From Citreicoccus inhibens (lineage in GTDB: Bacteria > Myxococcota > Myxococcia > Myxococcales > Myxococcaceae), in NCBI RefSeq assembly GCF_019039035.1, contig NZ_JAHNZT010000002.1:124001-188000 (forward strand): a stretch of DNA of 64,000 nucleotides, written 5' to 3'. Positions 44,546 to 53,483 of this stretch are shown here, one piece after another. Each line of letters starts with the position of its first letter. Positions within the stretch are counted from its first letter, which is position 1. Position numbers and translations under genes: made by a program. The notes beneath the pieces are model-generated. The model made no database searches, was not told the DNA's origin, and saw only the letters and a program-made list of their open reading frames with translations.

Positions 44546-45316
44546 ATGAATGCACTGCTGTCCATCTGGACGTGGTTGGAGATCGCGCTGGTGGCGTTGG
44601 TGGGCTTCTGCATCCAGGTGGTCCTGGTCTTCTTCACCTGGCCCTTTGATCGGCGGCGCCACATCCCGGGGCGGACGTTCCGGCGCGTGGGGTGGATGGC
44701 CGCGAAGCTGACGCCCTACTGGCGCTTCGGCGTGCACGGCGACGTGCCTCGCTCGGTGGCGCCGAACACGGTGGTGGTGAGCAACCACGAGTCCAACGCG
44801 GATCCGTTCCTCATCTCGCACCTGCCCTGGGAGATGAAGTGGCTGGGCAAGGCGAGCCTCTTCAAGATTCCCGTGGTGGGCTGGATGATGTGGTTCGCGG
44901 GCGACGTGCCGGTGAATCGGGGCGATCGCGACTCGGCCACGGGCGCCATGGGCAAGTGCAAGAAGTGGTTGGCCAAGGGCATGCCGGTGATGATCTTCCC
45001 CGAGGGCACGCGCTCGAAGACGGACGAACTGCTCCCCTTCAAGGACGGCGCGTTCCGGTTGGCCATCGAGGCGCAGGCGGACGTGCTGCCGCTGGCGGTG
45101 AGCGGGACGCGGCGCGCGCTGCCGAAGCACTCGTGGCGCTTCAACACCTCGCGCGGGTTGGTGACGGTGGGCACGCCCATCTCCACGCGCGGCATGACGG
45201 TGGCGGACCTGGAGCGCCTGAAGGACATGGCGCGGGCGCAGATCGAGTCGCTGCGCGCGTCCCTGGCGCCGCTGACCCGCGTCGAGCCCTCCGAGGCGCG
45301 GTCGGTCGCCTCGTAG
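44546..45316 (+). CDS. Lysophospholipid acyltransferase (PlsC family)
   Basis: 1-acyl-glycerol-3-phosphate acyltransferase type membrane enzyme, 256 residues. An N-terminal membrane helix (LEIALVALVGFCIQVVLVFFTWPF) precedes the catalytic motif H81-E-S-N-A-D86 (HX4D). Motif II is PVVGWMMWFAGDVPVNRGDR, motif III FPEGTRS (151-157) and motif IV VLPLAVSGT. It acylates lysophosphatidate or a related lysolipid at the inner membrane. Probably co-transcribed with xth; convergent with the beta-helix protein gene. Confidence 0.94.
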   Translation: MNALLSIWTWLEIALVALVGFCIQVVLVFFTWPFDRRRHIPGRTFRRVGWMAAKLTPYWRFGVHGDVPRSVAPNTVVVSNHESNADPFLISHLPWEMKWLGKASLFKIPVVGWMMWFAGDVPVNRGDRDSATGAMGKCKKWLAKGMPVMIFPEGTRSKTDELLPFKDGAFRLAIEAQADVLPLAVSGTRRALPKHSWRFNTSRGLVTVGTPISTRGMTVADLERLKDMARAQIESLRASLAPLTRVEPSEARSVAS

Positions 45317-45329
45317 TCCCCACGACGGA

Positions 45330-45355
45330 GCGGAGGTCTTCGGGCCTCCCTCCGC
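45330..45355. terminator. Hairpin between convergent genes
   Basis: GCGGAGG (45330-45336) pairs with CCTCCGC (45349-45355). An alternative inner pairing GGAGG/CCTCC is possible. It sits between the plsC-like stop and the convergent gene's stop and could end both transcripts. Moderate strength, no T tract. Confidence 0.45.
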
Positions 45356-45372
45356 GTTGGGTCGGGAGGTGC

Positions 45373-45894
45373 TCAGACCTCCTTGTCGTCGAGGATGTGG
45401 CAGCGCAGGTCCTTGTCGAGCGCCTCGTTGATGAGGCCGCGGATGATGTCCTCGCCGCCCAGCTCGAAGGAGAGGCCCACGCGGTCTCCCTTCACGTCGG
45501 ACTCCGAGTCCACCGTGAGGCGCCCGCCGAGGGCCACGGCGCTGCCGTCCACGTGAGCGCCGGAGCGGATGCGCACGTCGCCGCCGATGGACACCGCCGA
45601 GCCCGTGACGTGGGCTCCGGCCTCGATGATGACGCGCCCGCGCACGGAGACGGCGTCCTCGACCACGGCGCCCTTGCGGACGATGACGTTGCCGTCCACC
45701 GCGACCACGTCCTTCACCTTCTCACCGGCCTCGATGACCAGGTCCGTGCCCTGCACCGCGCGGCTGCCGTCCTTCGTGGAGTTCATACAGACGATGCGTG
45801 GCGTGCTCGAGGACCGCTTCGCGGTATCCGCCGCGAGCGAGGGCGTGGCCAGCATGGAGCAGACGGCGAGGGTGGAGAGAAACGGTGCGCGCAT
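45373..45894 (-). CDS. Exported beta-helix (bactofilin-like repeat) protein
   Basis: 173 residues. Signal peptide (MRAPFLSTLAVCSMLATPSLAA). The central region (about 50-135) consists of repeated short turns in which V-x-x-V/A-x-x-x-G pairs alternate (VKDVVAVDGNVIVRKGAVVEDAVSVRGRVIIEAGAHVTGSAVSIGGDVRIRSGAHVDGSAVALGG). This predicts a right-handed beta helix like bactofilins and polymer-forming proteins. The C-terminus is helical and acidic. The same repeat style recurs in the protein at 62981. AGGAG precedes ATG 45894. Location periplasm or surface; the function is unknown. Confidence 0.82.
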   Translation of the reverse strand: MRAPFLSTLAVCSMLATPSLAADTAKRSSSTPRIVCMNSTKDGSRAVQGTDLVIEAGEKVKDVVAVDGNVIVRKGAVVEDAVSVRGRVIIEAGAHVTGSAVSIGGDVRIRSGAHVDGSAVALGGRLTVDSESDVKGDRVGLSFELGGEDIIRGLINEALDKDLRCHILDDKEV

Positions 45895-46034
45895 GGGAGG
45901 GCTCCTGGGCGAGGACTCCGGGACATGGGCTCCTACGGACGTCCTGGCGAGCCATTGCATGCCCCCAGGCTGGGGAGGCCGGGACTTTGCGGCGGAATTC
46001 TCCGTGGGCACCCTTGCGGCAAGGAGCGACCACC

Positions 46035-47090
46035 ATGCCCGTCACCGGACCCGAGGACCGCTACGCGGGGGTTGACCCCCAGGCCCGTGCCTTCCTGGCC
46101 ATGCTGGAGGCCCGGGGTGGGCCTCCGCTGTCCACGCTCTCACCCCAGGCGGCGCGGGAGGTGTTGCGCGAGCTTCAGTCCGGCGACGTCGCGCGGATGC
46201 CGGCCGCCATGGAGGACCGCGTCATCCCCGGCGGGCCAGGCGGGCAGGTGCCCGTTCGCATCGTCCGCCCGCCCGGTGCGTCCGGTCCGCTGCCGGTCCT
46301 GGTGTACTGCCACGGCGGTGGGTGGGTGCTGGGCGATGGGGACACGCATGACCGCCTGATTCGCGAGCTGGCCTTCGGCACGCGGGCCGCCGTGGTGTTC
46401 ATCCAGTTCTCGCCCGCGCCCGAGGCCCGCTACCCGGTGCAGATCGAGCAGGCCTACGCGGTGCTCCAGTGGGTGGCGAACCACGGAGGCGTGGCGGGGC
46501 TCGACAGCGGGCGCATCGCGGTGGTGGGGGACGGCACGGGTGGCAACCTGGCCATCGCGCTCACGATGCTGGCGCGTGAGCGGGGAGGACCACGCATCGC
46601 GCAGCAGGTGCTGTTCCAGCCCGTCACGGACGCGCGCTGCGACACGGCCTCGTATGAGCGGTACGGGGAGGGGTACTTCCTCACGCGCCAGTCGATGGCG
46701 TGGTTCTGGGACTGCTACGTGCCCGATGCCTCGGCGCGGGCGCTCCCGCTCGTGTCGCCGCTGCGGGCTCCGGCCGCGAAGCTGAAGGGCCTGCCTCCGG
46801 CGCTCCTCATCACCGGCGAGTGCGACGTGGTGCGCGACGAGGGCGAGGCCTACGCGCATCGGCTCATCGACGCGGGGGTGACGGTCACGTCGGCGCGCTA
46901 CCTGGGCGTTCCGCATGACTTCGTGATGCTGGATGCGCTGGCCAGCACGCCCGCGGCACGCGCGGCCGTCATCCAGGCCTGCGTGACGTTGGTGAGCGTG
47001 CTGGGGGCGGGGCTGCGCAGCGGGCAGCCCTCCATCCCGACCCGCGCCTCGGGCGACGCCTCGGTGGGGCCGGGCGCCAGCGTTCACTGA
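46035..47090 (+). CDS. HSL-type alpha/beta hydrolase lacking the catalytic serine
   Basis: 351 residues in the hormone-sensitive-lipase class. The oxyanion motif HGGGW (93-97), the FSPAPEARYPVQIEQAYAVLQWV region, Asp264 (GECD) and His294 (GVPHDF) are all in place. The nucleophile elbow, normally GDSxGG, reads G165-D166-G167-T168-G169-G170: the serine is glycine (codon GGC). Esterase activity by the normal mechanism is therefore not expected. AAGGAG precedes ATG 46035, and there is no signal peptide. The 3' end overlaps the convergent antiporter gene by 7 bases. It may be a binding protein or a pseudo-enzyme. Confidence 0.9.
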   Translation: MPVTGPEDRYAGVDPQARAFLAMLEARGGPPLSTLSPQAAREVLRELQSGDVARMPAAMEDRVIPGGPGGQVPVRIVRPPGASGPLPVLVYCHGGGWVLGDGDTHDRLIRELAFGTRAAVVFIQFSPAPEARYPVQIEQAYAVLQWVANHGGVAGLDSGRIAVVGDGTGGNLAIALTMLARERGGPRIAQQVLFQPVTDARCDTASYERYGEGYFLTRQSMAWFWDCYVPDASARALPLVSPLRAPAAKLKGLPPALLITGECDVVRDEGEAYAHRLIDAGVTVTSARYLGVPHDFVMLDALASTPAARAAVIQACVTLVSVLGAGLRSGQPSIPTRASGDASVGPGASVH

Positions 47091-49186
47091 ACTTCCGCCA
47101 CCTCCGCCCGCGCCTCGCCGCCGCCTTCGAGCACCGCGCGGGCGGCGTCAATGGCCTCGTGCGTCCCGGCCAGCGCGAGGACGTCTCCTGCGCGGAGCAC
47201 CTCCTGCGCGGTGGGGACGAGCACGTCCGCGTCCCCGCGCCGGATGGCCAGGACCGTGGCGCCCGTCATGCCGCGCAGGTCGAGCTCCGCGAGCGTGCGG
47301 CCCACCGCGGGGCTCGTCGGGATGAGCGAGATGGACTCGGGGTCACCCATGCCCGGCAGCAGCGCGCGGATGTCCGCGAGCGAGTCCTTGTTCTCCTCGG
47401 GGTGCTCGGAGTCTCCGGTGGCGTGGGACTGGGCGGCGAGCGCCGCGACGATGACCTGCGCGCCCGCGCGCATGTGCCCCTGGAGGTTGGTGGCGCTGCG
47501 CCAGAAGCTGAAGCCCAGCACCGCGATCATGATCAACAGCAGGGTGGCGCCCGGCAGGCCGGGGAGGAACGGCTGGGTGAGCGCCATGACGGGCACGCCC
47601 ACGATGACGACGATGCCGAGCTGAAGCGTGACGACGAGCATGCGGCGCGGTGCCGCCGCCAGATCCACCTTGCCATCCGGCGCCGCGGGCAGCGCGGCCT
47701 CCGCCAGCGTCACGCCCAGCCGCCGCGCCACGCGCACGATGCCCACGGCGAAGGGCACGCACAGCACGACGGACGCGACGATGAAGAGCGTCCGGGCGAC
47801 CGACTCGAGCAGGCCCACCTCGCGCACGAGGAAGTTCACCACCCGCGCCGAACCGATGGATGCGCCGACGACGATGGCCACGAGCAGCGCCGCGTCCACC
47901 AACAGGAGCAGGATGCTGCGGCGTGCGCGCGCGCCCACCGTCTCGCGCCGAGGCAGGTTGCCCAGGCGCTCCACCCAGCTGCCGTACAGCGTGACGAAGG
48001 TCTGCAGGGGCTGCGGGAGCTTGCGGTCCAACAGGCTGGCGAACGGTCCCGAGGCCTTGATGAGCCACGGCGTCACGAGCGTCGTGACGACGGACACCGC
48101 CACCGCGACGGGATAGAGGAACGAGCCCGTGGCCTTCAGCGACAGGCCGAGCCCTGCGATGATGAAGGAGAACTCGCCAATCTGCGCCAGGCTCATGCCG
48201 GCCTGCACGGACGTGCGCATGCCGTTGCCCGTGAGGAACGCGCCCAGGGTGACGCTGAGAATCTTCCCGAAGACGACCACCAGGGTCAGCACCACCACCG
48301 CGCCCCAGTGCTGCGCCACGAGGACTGGATCCAACAGCATGCCCACGGACACGAAGAAGATGGCGGCGAAGATGTCGCGCACGGGCTGCACCAGGTGCTC
48401 GATGGTCTTGCCCTCACCGGACTCGGACACGAGCGAGCCCGCGAGGAACGCGCCCAGCGCCACTGAGTAGCCGAGGGTCTGCGCGAGCAGCGCGACGGCG
48501 AAGCAGATGCCCACGCTCGCCACGAGCGTGGTCTCCGGGCGGTTGAGCTTGACGATGGCGCGCACGGCGCGCGGCACGACGAGCAGGCCCACCACGACGA
48601 GCTCGATGAGGAACGCCACCAGCTTGCCCACGGTGACGGCCAGCGCGCCCGCGGACAGGCCCGCGCCGGATGACACCGCGGTGAGCGTGGCCATCAGCAG
48701 GATGGCGATGATGTCCTCGACGACGAGGATGCCGATGACGAGCTTGCGCAGGTTGCCGCGGATGTTCTGCTCGTCGAAGGCCTTGGCGATGATGGTCGTG
48801 CTGGAGATGGCGATGGCCGCGCCCGCGAACAGGCACTCCAGCCGCGTCCACCCGAACGCGCGGCCCGTGATGAAGCCCAGCCACACCATCACGCTGCATT
48901 GAATGATGGCGGTGATGCCCGCGGTGGGGCCCACCTGGATGAGCTTGCGCAGGCTGAACTCCAGCCCGAGCGAGAACATCAGGAGGATGACGCCCAGCTC
49001 GGACAGCGTCTGGACGATGCCCGCGTCCGCGACGAGGGGGATGGGGACGTGGGGCCCGATGATGAGGCCCGCGATGATGTAACCCAGCACGACGGGCTGG
49101 CGCAGTCGCTGGAACACGACGGTGGTGACCGCCGCGACGCAGAGGACGATGGCGAGAGCTTGGAGGAAGGCGTGGGCGTCGTGCAT
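47084..49186 (-). CDS. Kef-type cation:proton antiporter with TrkA-C domain
   Basis: Monovalent cation:proton antiporter-2 family membrane protein, 700 residues. About 12 membrane helices (1-390) carry the family motifs LGYIIAGLIIGPHVP, ELGVILLMFSLGLEFSL and the discontinuous-helix region SSTTIIAKAF. A further hydrophobic region (about 430-580) and a C-terminal TrkA-C domain (about 610-695, ISLIPTSPAVGRTLAELDL...GDVLALAG) complete it. A TrkA-N nucleotide-binding domain is not seen, so gating by NAD(H) as in KefB/C is doubtful. Likely K+ or Na+ efflux. Convergent with the hydrolase gene. Confidence 0.92.
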   Translation of the reverse strand: MHDAHAFLQALAIVLCVAAVTTVVFQRLRQPVVLGYIIAGLIIGPHVPIPLVADAGIVQTLSELGVILLMFSLGLEFSLRKLIQVGPTAGITAIIQCSVMVWLGFITGRAFGWTRLECLFAGAAIAISSTTIIAKAFDEQNIRGNLRKLVIGILVVEDIIAILLMATLTAVSSGAGLSAGALAVTVGKLVAFLIELVVVGLLVVPRAVRAIVKLNRPETTLVASVGICFAVALLAQTLGYSVALGAFLAGSLVSESGEGKTIEHLVQPVRDIFAAIFFVSVGMLLDPVLVAQHWGAVVVLTLVVVFGKILSVTLGAFLTGNGMRTSVQAGMSLAQIGEFSFIIAGLGLSLKATGSFLYPVAVAVSVVTTLVTPWLIKASGPFASLLDRKLPQPLQTFVTLYGSWVERLGNLPRRETVGARARRSILLLLVDAALLVAIVVGASIGSARVVNFLVREVGLLESVARTLFIVASVVLCVPFAVGIVRVARRLGVTLAEAALPAAPDGKVDLAAAPRRMLVVTLQLGIVVIVGVPVMALTQPFLPGLPGATLLLIMIAVLGFSFWRSATNLQGHMRAGAQVIVAALAAQSHATGDSEHPEENKDSLADIRALLPGMGDPESISLIPTSPAVGRTLAELDLRGMTGATVLAIRRGDADVLVPTAQEVLRAGDVLALAGTHEAIDAARAVLEGGGEARAEVAEVQ

Positions 49187-49272
49187 GGGGCGCCTGAGGG
49201 AAGGAAGGTGGAGAAGGGGACCCCGGCCCCGCGTCGCGCGGAGCCGAGGCCTGGAAGGTCATGCCTGCGCTC

Positions 49273-49446
49273 TCATCCGCATTTATCGAACACGACGGCC
49301 GCGCCGATGATGAGCACGCACACCAGGATGCTCAACACCAGACGCGCCCACTGCCAGTGGGCGTGCTCGGTGGGAGCCGCGGCCTGGGGCGCGGGTTGAG
49401 CGGTGGACGAAGGCGCCGGCTTCGGCTGGACACTTTGCTGGGACAT
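49273..49446 (-). CDS. Small single-pass membrane protein
   Basis: 57 residues: a Gln/Pro/Ala-rich N-terminus, then one membrane helix (WARLVLSILVCVLIIGAAVVF) and a DKCG end. AGAGG lies about 8 bases before ATG 49446. Upstream extensions of the frame have no coding character. It is encoded just after the antiporter start in the opposite relative order (separate transcript). The function is unknown. Confidence 0.6.
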   Translation of the reverse strand: MSQQSVQPKPAPSSTAQPAPQAAAPTEHAHWQWARLVLSILVCVLIIGAAVVFDKCG

Positions 49447-49608
49447 TGAAGAGACCTCTCGCGTCCGCGGGCTCGCGGGGGCGCGATGTGAAGGAGGACG
49501 CGTCCGATGGCGGCACCCCGGCCGCGCGCGACGGCATCGCGCGGGCACACGACGGCCGTGGCTCCGGTCAGACGACGGAAATGGGTGAGGGAGGTGAAGC
49601 GGTCCGCG

Positions 49609-50076
49609 TCACGCCGCGCGCGGTGGGCCCTGCGCGGGACAGTTCACGGTCAGCGGGCGATCCCCCCCCGGGACATGGCGCGGGGGCAGGGCGCAGGCGC
49701 GGATGCGCTGCGAGAGGGCGACGATGGACGCATCGAGCCGCGTAGCCAGGGCCGCGCGCGAAGACGCCACGCGCTTGGGAACCGGCGCCGGATGGGCGCA
49801 GGGCCGGGACGCATCGAAGCGCCCCCCAGGCGAAGGATCGACGGCACCGTCGCGTGGGTCATGAAGACCCGTGAGGCTCCAGGCGCTACACGCGTCTTCC
49901 CCCGCCTCCGCCACGCGCATGGCCTGCGTCGGCTCGGGCGGGGCGCTCGTGGAGGGGGCGGCCGTTGGCGCATGGGCGAGCCACGCGGCAAAGGTCAGGG
50001 CGCACGCCAGCAGCGCGATGGGAGTCCATCGTTCGCGAGGGGCCTGATGCCCTGCTGGACGAAGTGCCTGGGTCAT
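49609..50076 (-). CDS. Hypothetical membrane-anchored protein
   Basis: 155 residues from ATG 50076. One N-terminal helix (TPIALLACALTFAAWLAHAP) precedes a Pro/Ser-rich spacer and a domain with four cysteines (DACSAWSLTG, RPCAHPAP, IRACALPPRH, TVNCPAQ), probably disulfide-bonded in the periplasm. No ribosome binding site is obvious, which lowers confidence. The family is not recognised. Confidence 0.5.
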   Translation of the reverse strand: MTQALRPAGHQAPRERWTPIALLACALTFAAWLAHAPTAAPSTSAPPEPTQAMRVAEAGEDACSAWSLTGLHDPRDGAVDPSPGGRFDASRPCAHPAPVPKRVASSRAALATRLDASIVALSQRIRACALPPRHVPGGDRPLTVNCPAQGPPRAA

Positions 50077-50255
50077 GGGACGGGAAGCGGGCGACTGGGC
50101 GCCGCGCTGGCCGCCCGCCGGGGACGGCACATGCCATCAGTCCCGCCCCTTTCTTCCTGTACACCACGATTGGGGACCGCGCACCCGTGAAGATGGGCGA
50201 ATCGTGCTTCACGTGCAGGCGGCCAGGCGCGGTCCTTCCTTGCCGCCGCGGGTCC

Positions 50256-50837
50256 TCAAGGACGACGCGCGCGTGAGGCCGCGTGCTCCACGATGGTGAA
50301 GCGCTCGGGCCGCACGCCCCACAGCAGCGACGCGTCCAACGCACTCGCGAAGTCATCGAGCTTGAGCGCGGCCTGGCTTCGCAGCGCGGCATCCAGCTCC
50401 GCATAGGTGGGGTGATGCGAGGGCAGGGTCACCGCGACGTCACGGGCCTCGCGGCGCAGCTTCGAGGACGAGGCCAGTCCTTGGGCGCGCAGCTCCTCGA
50501 GCAGCACGGGCAAGGGAAGGACGCGTCCAGACAGTGGCGCGCGCAGCGGCCGGGCCATGCCGCGCGTCAACGGCACCGCCGGCGCCAGCGCCGCCGTTGC
50601 GACGGCCACGCCCACCATCCCCATCAACCCGTATCGCCGTGAGGAGGTGCGCACGAGCAGCCGGATGAAGAAGCCCAGGCAGCCCGCGGGCAACAGCATC
50701 ATCAGGATTCCCAGCGGCAGCAGACTCCACACGGCGCCCCAGGCCATGCCCTCCAGCGCGTCACGGGTCAGGGGCACCAGGAGCCCAGGAGGAGCCTTGC
50801 GCAACGCGGGGGCCGGGGGGGCAGGCGCATCGGGCAT
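50256..50837 (-). CDS. Hypothetical membrane protein
   Basis: 193 residues from ATG 50837 (GGAGG 8 bases upstream; ATG 50843 is possible but too close to it). Two membrane helices (AVWSLLPLGILMMLLPAGCLGFFIRLLV and LMGMVGVAVATAALAPAVPL) are followed by a cytosolic or periplasmic domain (RVLPLPVLLEELRAQGLAS...HHPTYAELDAALRSQAALKLDDFASALDASLLWG). The family is not recognised. It is divergent from the TonB gene and might share the Fur-type control region, but that is inference. Confidence 0.65.
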   Translation of the reverse strand: MPDAPAPPAPALRKAPPGLLVPLTRDALEGMAWGAVWSLLPLGILMMLLPAGCLGFFIRLLVRTSSRRYGLMGMVGVAVATAALAPAVPLTRGMARPLRAPLSGRVLPLPVLLEELRAQGLASSSKLRREARDVAVTLPSHHPTYAELDAALRSQAALKLDDFASALDASLLWGVRPERFTIVEHAASRARRP

Positions 50838-51076
50838 CGTCATGGCCTCCACCCCATGGCAAGGCCCGGGCCAGCCTGGGGGCTGGCGGGCCTCCTTGGG
50901 AGTGAGGAGATGTCCTCGGTCACTTTGTCGCGGTCTGTTCCCGCCGCTGTGACGGGGTGACCGGCGAATCCTGGCCCGCCGCACCTGGGAGTTCTGCTTT
51001 GGCTCGAAATTTGGCGAGGGGGCCGTGTTCGCGCGGATTGACGCTCCGGCCGACAGCATGTATCTCTGGCGGCAGT

Positions 51077-51101
51077 GAAAATGAGAACTGTTCTCAATTT
51101 C
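51077..51101. promoter_or_regulatory. Fur-box-like palindrome at the tonB gene start
   Basis: Perfect core TGAGAAC-T-GTTCTCA (51082-51096), flanked by GAAA and TTTC arms that extend the dyad to 25 bases. It resembles ferric uptake regulator sites. It overlaps the first ATG (51081) of the TonB-like frame, so repression would be by occlusion of the start region. Confidence 0.6.
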
Positions 51102-51986
51102 GAGGATGCCTTGGTGGTGGGTGGCCCGGTTGGCGTGGAGACGCGGACCGTGGACGCGGCGCGGCAGCGCGTGGAGCCGCCTGGGCTGTTTCGGATGGGA
51201 GCACCCGCGCCGGGTGAGCAGGGGCGGGGGCGGTGGAGCCGCGCGTGCCTCATCGCCGGCATCGTGCACGTCGGGCTCTTGGCGGGAGGGATCGCCAGCG
51301 CGGGCGCGAATCCCCGCGTGCTTCGGACGCCCGAGCCCGAGCCGGAGCTGGTGCTGCTGGCGTACGCGGCGCCGCCTCCTGCCGCGGCGGGCGTGCCGAC
51401 CGCGACTCGGAGCGCGCCGGTGACGCAGGTGCAGCGCAAGGCCCCGGTGCAGACGCCTCGGCTGAAGGAGCCGACGCCCACGCCGGTGGAGGCCCCGGTG
51501 GAGAAGGTCGAGCCGACGCCAGTGGAGACCGCGCCGGAGCCCGAGCCGGAGTCGGCGCCCGTGGCTGCCACGGCGGACGCCTCTGCCAGCACGGGCGCGG
51601 TCGCGGGAGTCGTGGGCGGGGGAGTCGGCGGCGTGGTGGGTGGAGCGGTCGAGGGGCGTGAGGGGGGCGCGCTGGGGGCCGTGGGGGGCGATGCCCTCAC
51701 GCTCAAGCAGGTGTCGCGTCCGCCGGTGGTGCTGACGCAGGTGGCTCCGCAGTATCCGCGCCGTGCCAAGGACGAGCGTGTCACCGGGCTGGTGCTCGTG
51801 CGCGTCATCATCGGAACGGACGGGAAGGTCGAGCCTGAGCACACACGCGTGATGCGCTCGGTGGCCGGGCTGGATGAGGCCGCGGTGGCCGCTGTCTCGC
51901 AGTGGCGCTTCTCGCCCGCGCTGGGCCGCGAGGGACGCCCGGTCCGCGTCATCGTCGACATCCCGATGAATTTCACCCTGAAGTGA
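51081..51986 (+). CDS. TonB family protein
   Basis: Energy-transducing protein of 301 residues. A membrane anchor (about 52-72, RACLIAGIVHVGLLAGGIASAG) is followed by a Pro/Glu/Thr-rich periplasmic spacer (about 80-165), a Gly/Val-rich stretch, and a TonB C-terminal domain (about 215-301, VAPQYPRRAKDERVTGLVLVRVIIGTDGKVEPEHTRVMRSV...VAAVSQWRFSPA). It passes proton-motive energy to outer-membrane receptors, here surely the siderophore receptor at 53484. The start is uncertain: GTG 51075 and ATG 51081 overlap the Fur-like palindrome, while ATG 51195 (residue 39) lies just before the anchor and may be the true start. It leads the iron cluster. Confidence 0.9.
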   Translation: MRTVLNFEDALVVGGPVGVETRTVDAARQRVEPPGLFRMGAPAPGEQGRGRWSRACLIAGIVHVGLLAGGIASAGANPRVLRTPEPEPELVLLAYAAPPPAAAGVPTATRSAPVTQVQRKAPVQTPRLKEPTPTPVEAPVEKVEPTPVETAPEPEPESAPVAATADASASTGAVAGVVGGGVGGVVGGAVEGREGGALGAVGGDALTLKQVSRPPVVLTQVAPQYPRRAKDERVTGLVLVRVIIGTDGKVEPEHTRVMRSVAGLDEAAVAAVSQWRFSPALGREGRPVRVIVDIPMNFTLK

Positions 51987-52045
51987 GCCGGTGGGCGCCG
52001 GCCGCCCACCTCCCGTTGGCGCGTGCCCGCGCGCGAGAGACCTCC

Positions 52046-53338
52046 ATGTTCAGCACCCTCCGCACCGTTCTCTTCTGGGTCCACCTCGTGGCTGGCGTCG
52101 TCGCCGGTCTCGTCGTCGCCATCATGGCCTTCACCGGCGTGGCGCTGGCGTTCGAGTCCCAGGTGATCGACTGGGCCGACCGCGACGCGCGCCTCGTACA
52201 GGCTCCCGCGCCGGACGCCGCGCGCCTCCCCGTGGATGCGATGGTGGCGCGCGTGCGCGAGGCTCGGCCCGAGGCGCAGGTCTCCGGCATCACGGTCTAC
52301 GCCGCGCCGGACTCCGTGGTGCTGGTGAGCACGGGCCGCTCGGGCGGCGTCTACGTCAACCCGTACACGGGCGAGGTGCGAGAGCAGGGCGCCGCGGGCT
52401 GGCGTGCGTTCTTCCACACGATGGAGGAGTGGCACCGCTGGCTCGGCACGGACGGCGAGCAGCGGGCGCTGGGCAAGGGCGCCACGGGCATCTGCAACGC
52501 CGCGTTCCTGCTCATGGCCATCACCGGGCTCTATCTGTGGTGGCCGCGCAAGTGGACGATGCGCGCCATGCGGCCGACGCTGTGGTTCCGCAGGGGACTG
52601 CACGGCAAGGCGCGCGACTTCAACTGGCACAACGTCATCGGGTTCTGGTCCTTGCCGGTGCTGATCGTCCTCACGGCGTCCGGCATGGTCATCTCGTACA
52701 GGTGGGCCTCGGACCTCGTGTACAAGGCCGCGGGCGAGACGCCGCCGACCGCGCAGGGGCCGGCCGCGGCGCCCCCGGTCAAGGTCCCCACGCCGCCTCC
52801 AGGAGCGCAGCCGCGTGAGCTGGATGCGCAGTTCGCGGCGGCGATCGCCCAGGTCTCCGGCTGGGAGAGCGCCACGCTTCGCATGGGCGGGCCCGGTGGA
52901 CCGGGCGGCGCGCCGCGCCCCGAAGCGGGGAAGGGGGGGCCGGGCGCGGGTCCGCGAGGTGACGCCGAGAAGCGTGGCCCGGCCGCGACGAACTTCAACA
53001 TCAAGGAACGCGGCGCGTGGCCGCCGTTCGCCTCGGTGCAGATCGCGGTGGACCCCTTCACCGCGCAGTCGCTGCGTCGCGACACGTTCGCGGATGCGAG
53101 CGCCGGTCGTCGCGCGCGCACGTGGCTGCGCTTCCTCCACACCGGTGAGGCGCTGGGTTGGATGGGCCAGCTCATCGCGGCCATCGCCTCGTTCGGGACA
53201 CTCTTCCTCGTGTGGACCGGCTACGCGCTGGCGTGGCGCCGTTTCTTCCCGAAGCGCCGCCGTGCTCCCGCCTCGCCCGAGGTGGCCGCCGCGTCGCTGG
53301 CGCCCGAGGCCGCCACGCCTCGCTCGGAATCGGTCTGA
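52046..53338 (+). CDS. PepSY-associated membrane protein (iron-uptake type)
   Basis: 430 residues with four membrane helices: FWVHLVAGVVAGLVVAIMAFTGVALAF at the N-terminus, ICNAAFLLMAITGLYLWW, VIGFWSLPVLIVLTASGMVISY and LIAAIASFGTLFLVWTGYALAW. Conserved histidines (HLVAG, EEWHRWL, NWHNVIGF, FLHTGE) and PepSY-type periplasmic segments complete it. A Gly/Pro-rich insertion lies at about 235-320. The family (PiuB/FsrB-like) is tied to siderophore-iron use, probably reductive iron release at the inner membrane. It lies 60 bases after the TonB gene, same operon, ended by a hairpin directly after its stop. Confidence 0.92.
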   Translation: MFSTLRTVLFWVHLVAGVVAGLVVAIMAFTGVALAFESQVIDWADRDARLVQAPAPDAARLPVDAMVARVREARPEAQVSGITVYAAPDSVVLVSTGRSGGVYVNPYTGEVREQGAAGWRAFFHTMEEWHRWLGTDGEQRALGKGATGICNAAFLLMAITGLYLWWPRKWTMRAMRPTLWFRRGLHGKARDFNWHNVIGFWSLPVLIVLTASGMVISYRWASDLVYKAAGETPPTAQGPAAAPPVKVPTPPPGAQPRELDAQFAAAIAQVSGWESATLRMGGPGGPGGAPRPEAGKGGPGAGPRGDAEKRGPAATNFNIKERGAWPPFASVQIAVDPFTAQSLRRDTFADASAGRRARTWLRFLHTGEALGWMGQLIAAIASFGTLFLVWTGYALAWRRFFPKRRRAPASPEVAAASLAPEAATPRSESV

Positions 53339-53340
53339 CG

Positions 53341-53365
53341 CTGAGGCCTCCCTCCGAGGCCTCAG
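53341..53365 (+). terminator. Hairpin after the PepSY gene
   Basis: CTGAGGCCT (53341-53349) and AGGCCTCAG (53357-53365) form a perfect nine-pair stem with a seven-base loop, beginning 3 bases after the stop codon. It separates the tonB-PepSY transcript from the receptor, which has its own Fur-like site. Confidence 0.65.
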
Positions 53366-53411
53366 CACCCCGCGCACGAAGTCTTGGTGCGTGTCTGTCT
53401 TTTTCTTGAAG

Positions 53412-53429
53412 TTGAGAATCATTCTCCAA
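53412..53429. promoter_or_regulatory. Fur-box-like site upstream of the siderophore receptor
   Basis: TTGAGAATCATTCTCCAA; the core TGAGAAT-C-ATTCTCc has one mismatch from a perfect dyad and is the classic Fur/Irr-like sequence. It lies 55 bases before the chosen receptor start, in the right place to repress its promoter. It resembles the palindrome at 51082 (TGAGAA...TTCTC in both). Confidence 0.65.
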
Positions 53430-53483
53430 ATCAAGATTCACTGCGCGATGCGCCGGGTTCGCGGCGCGCCAGAGGGAGTGCAC

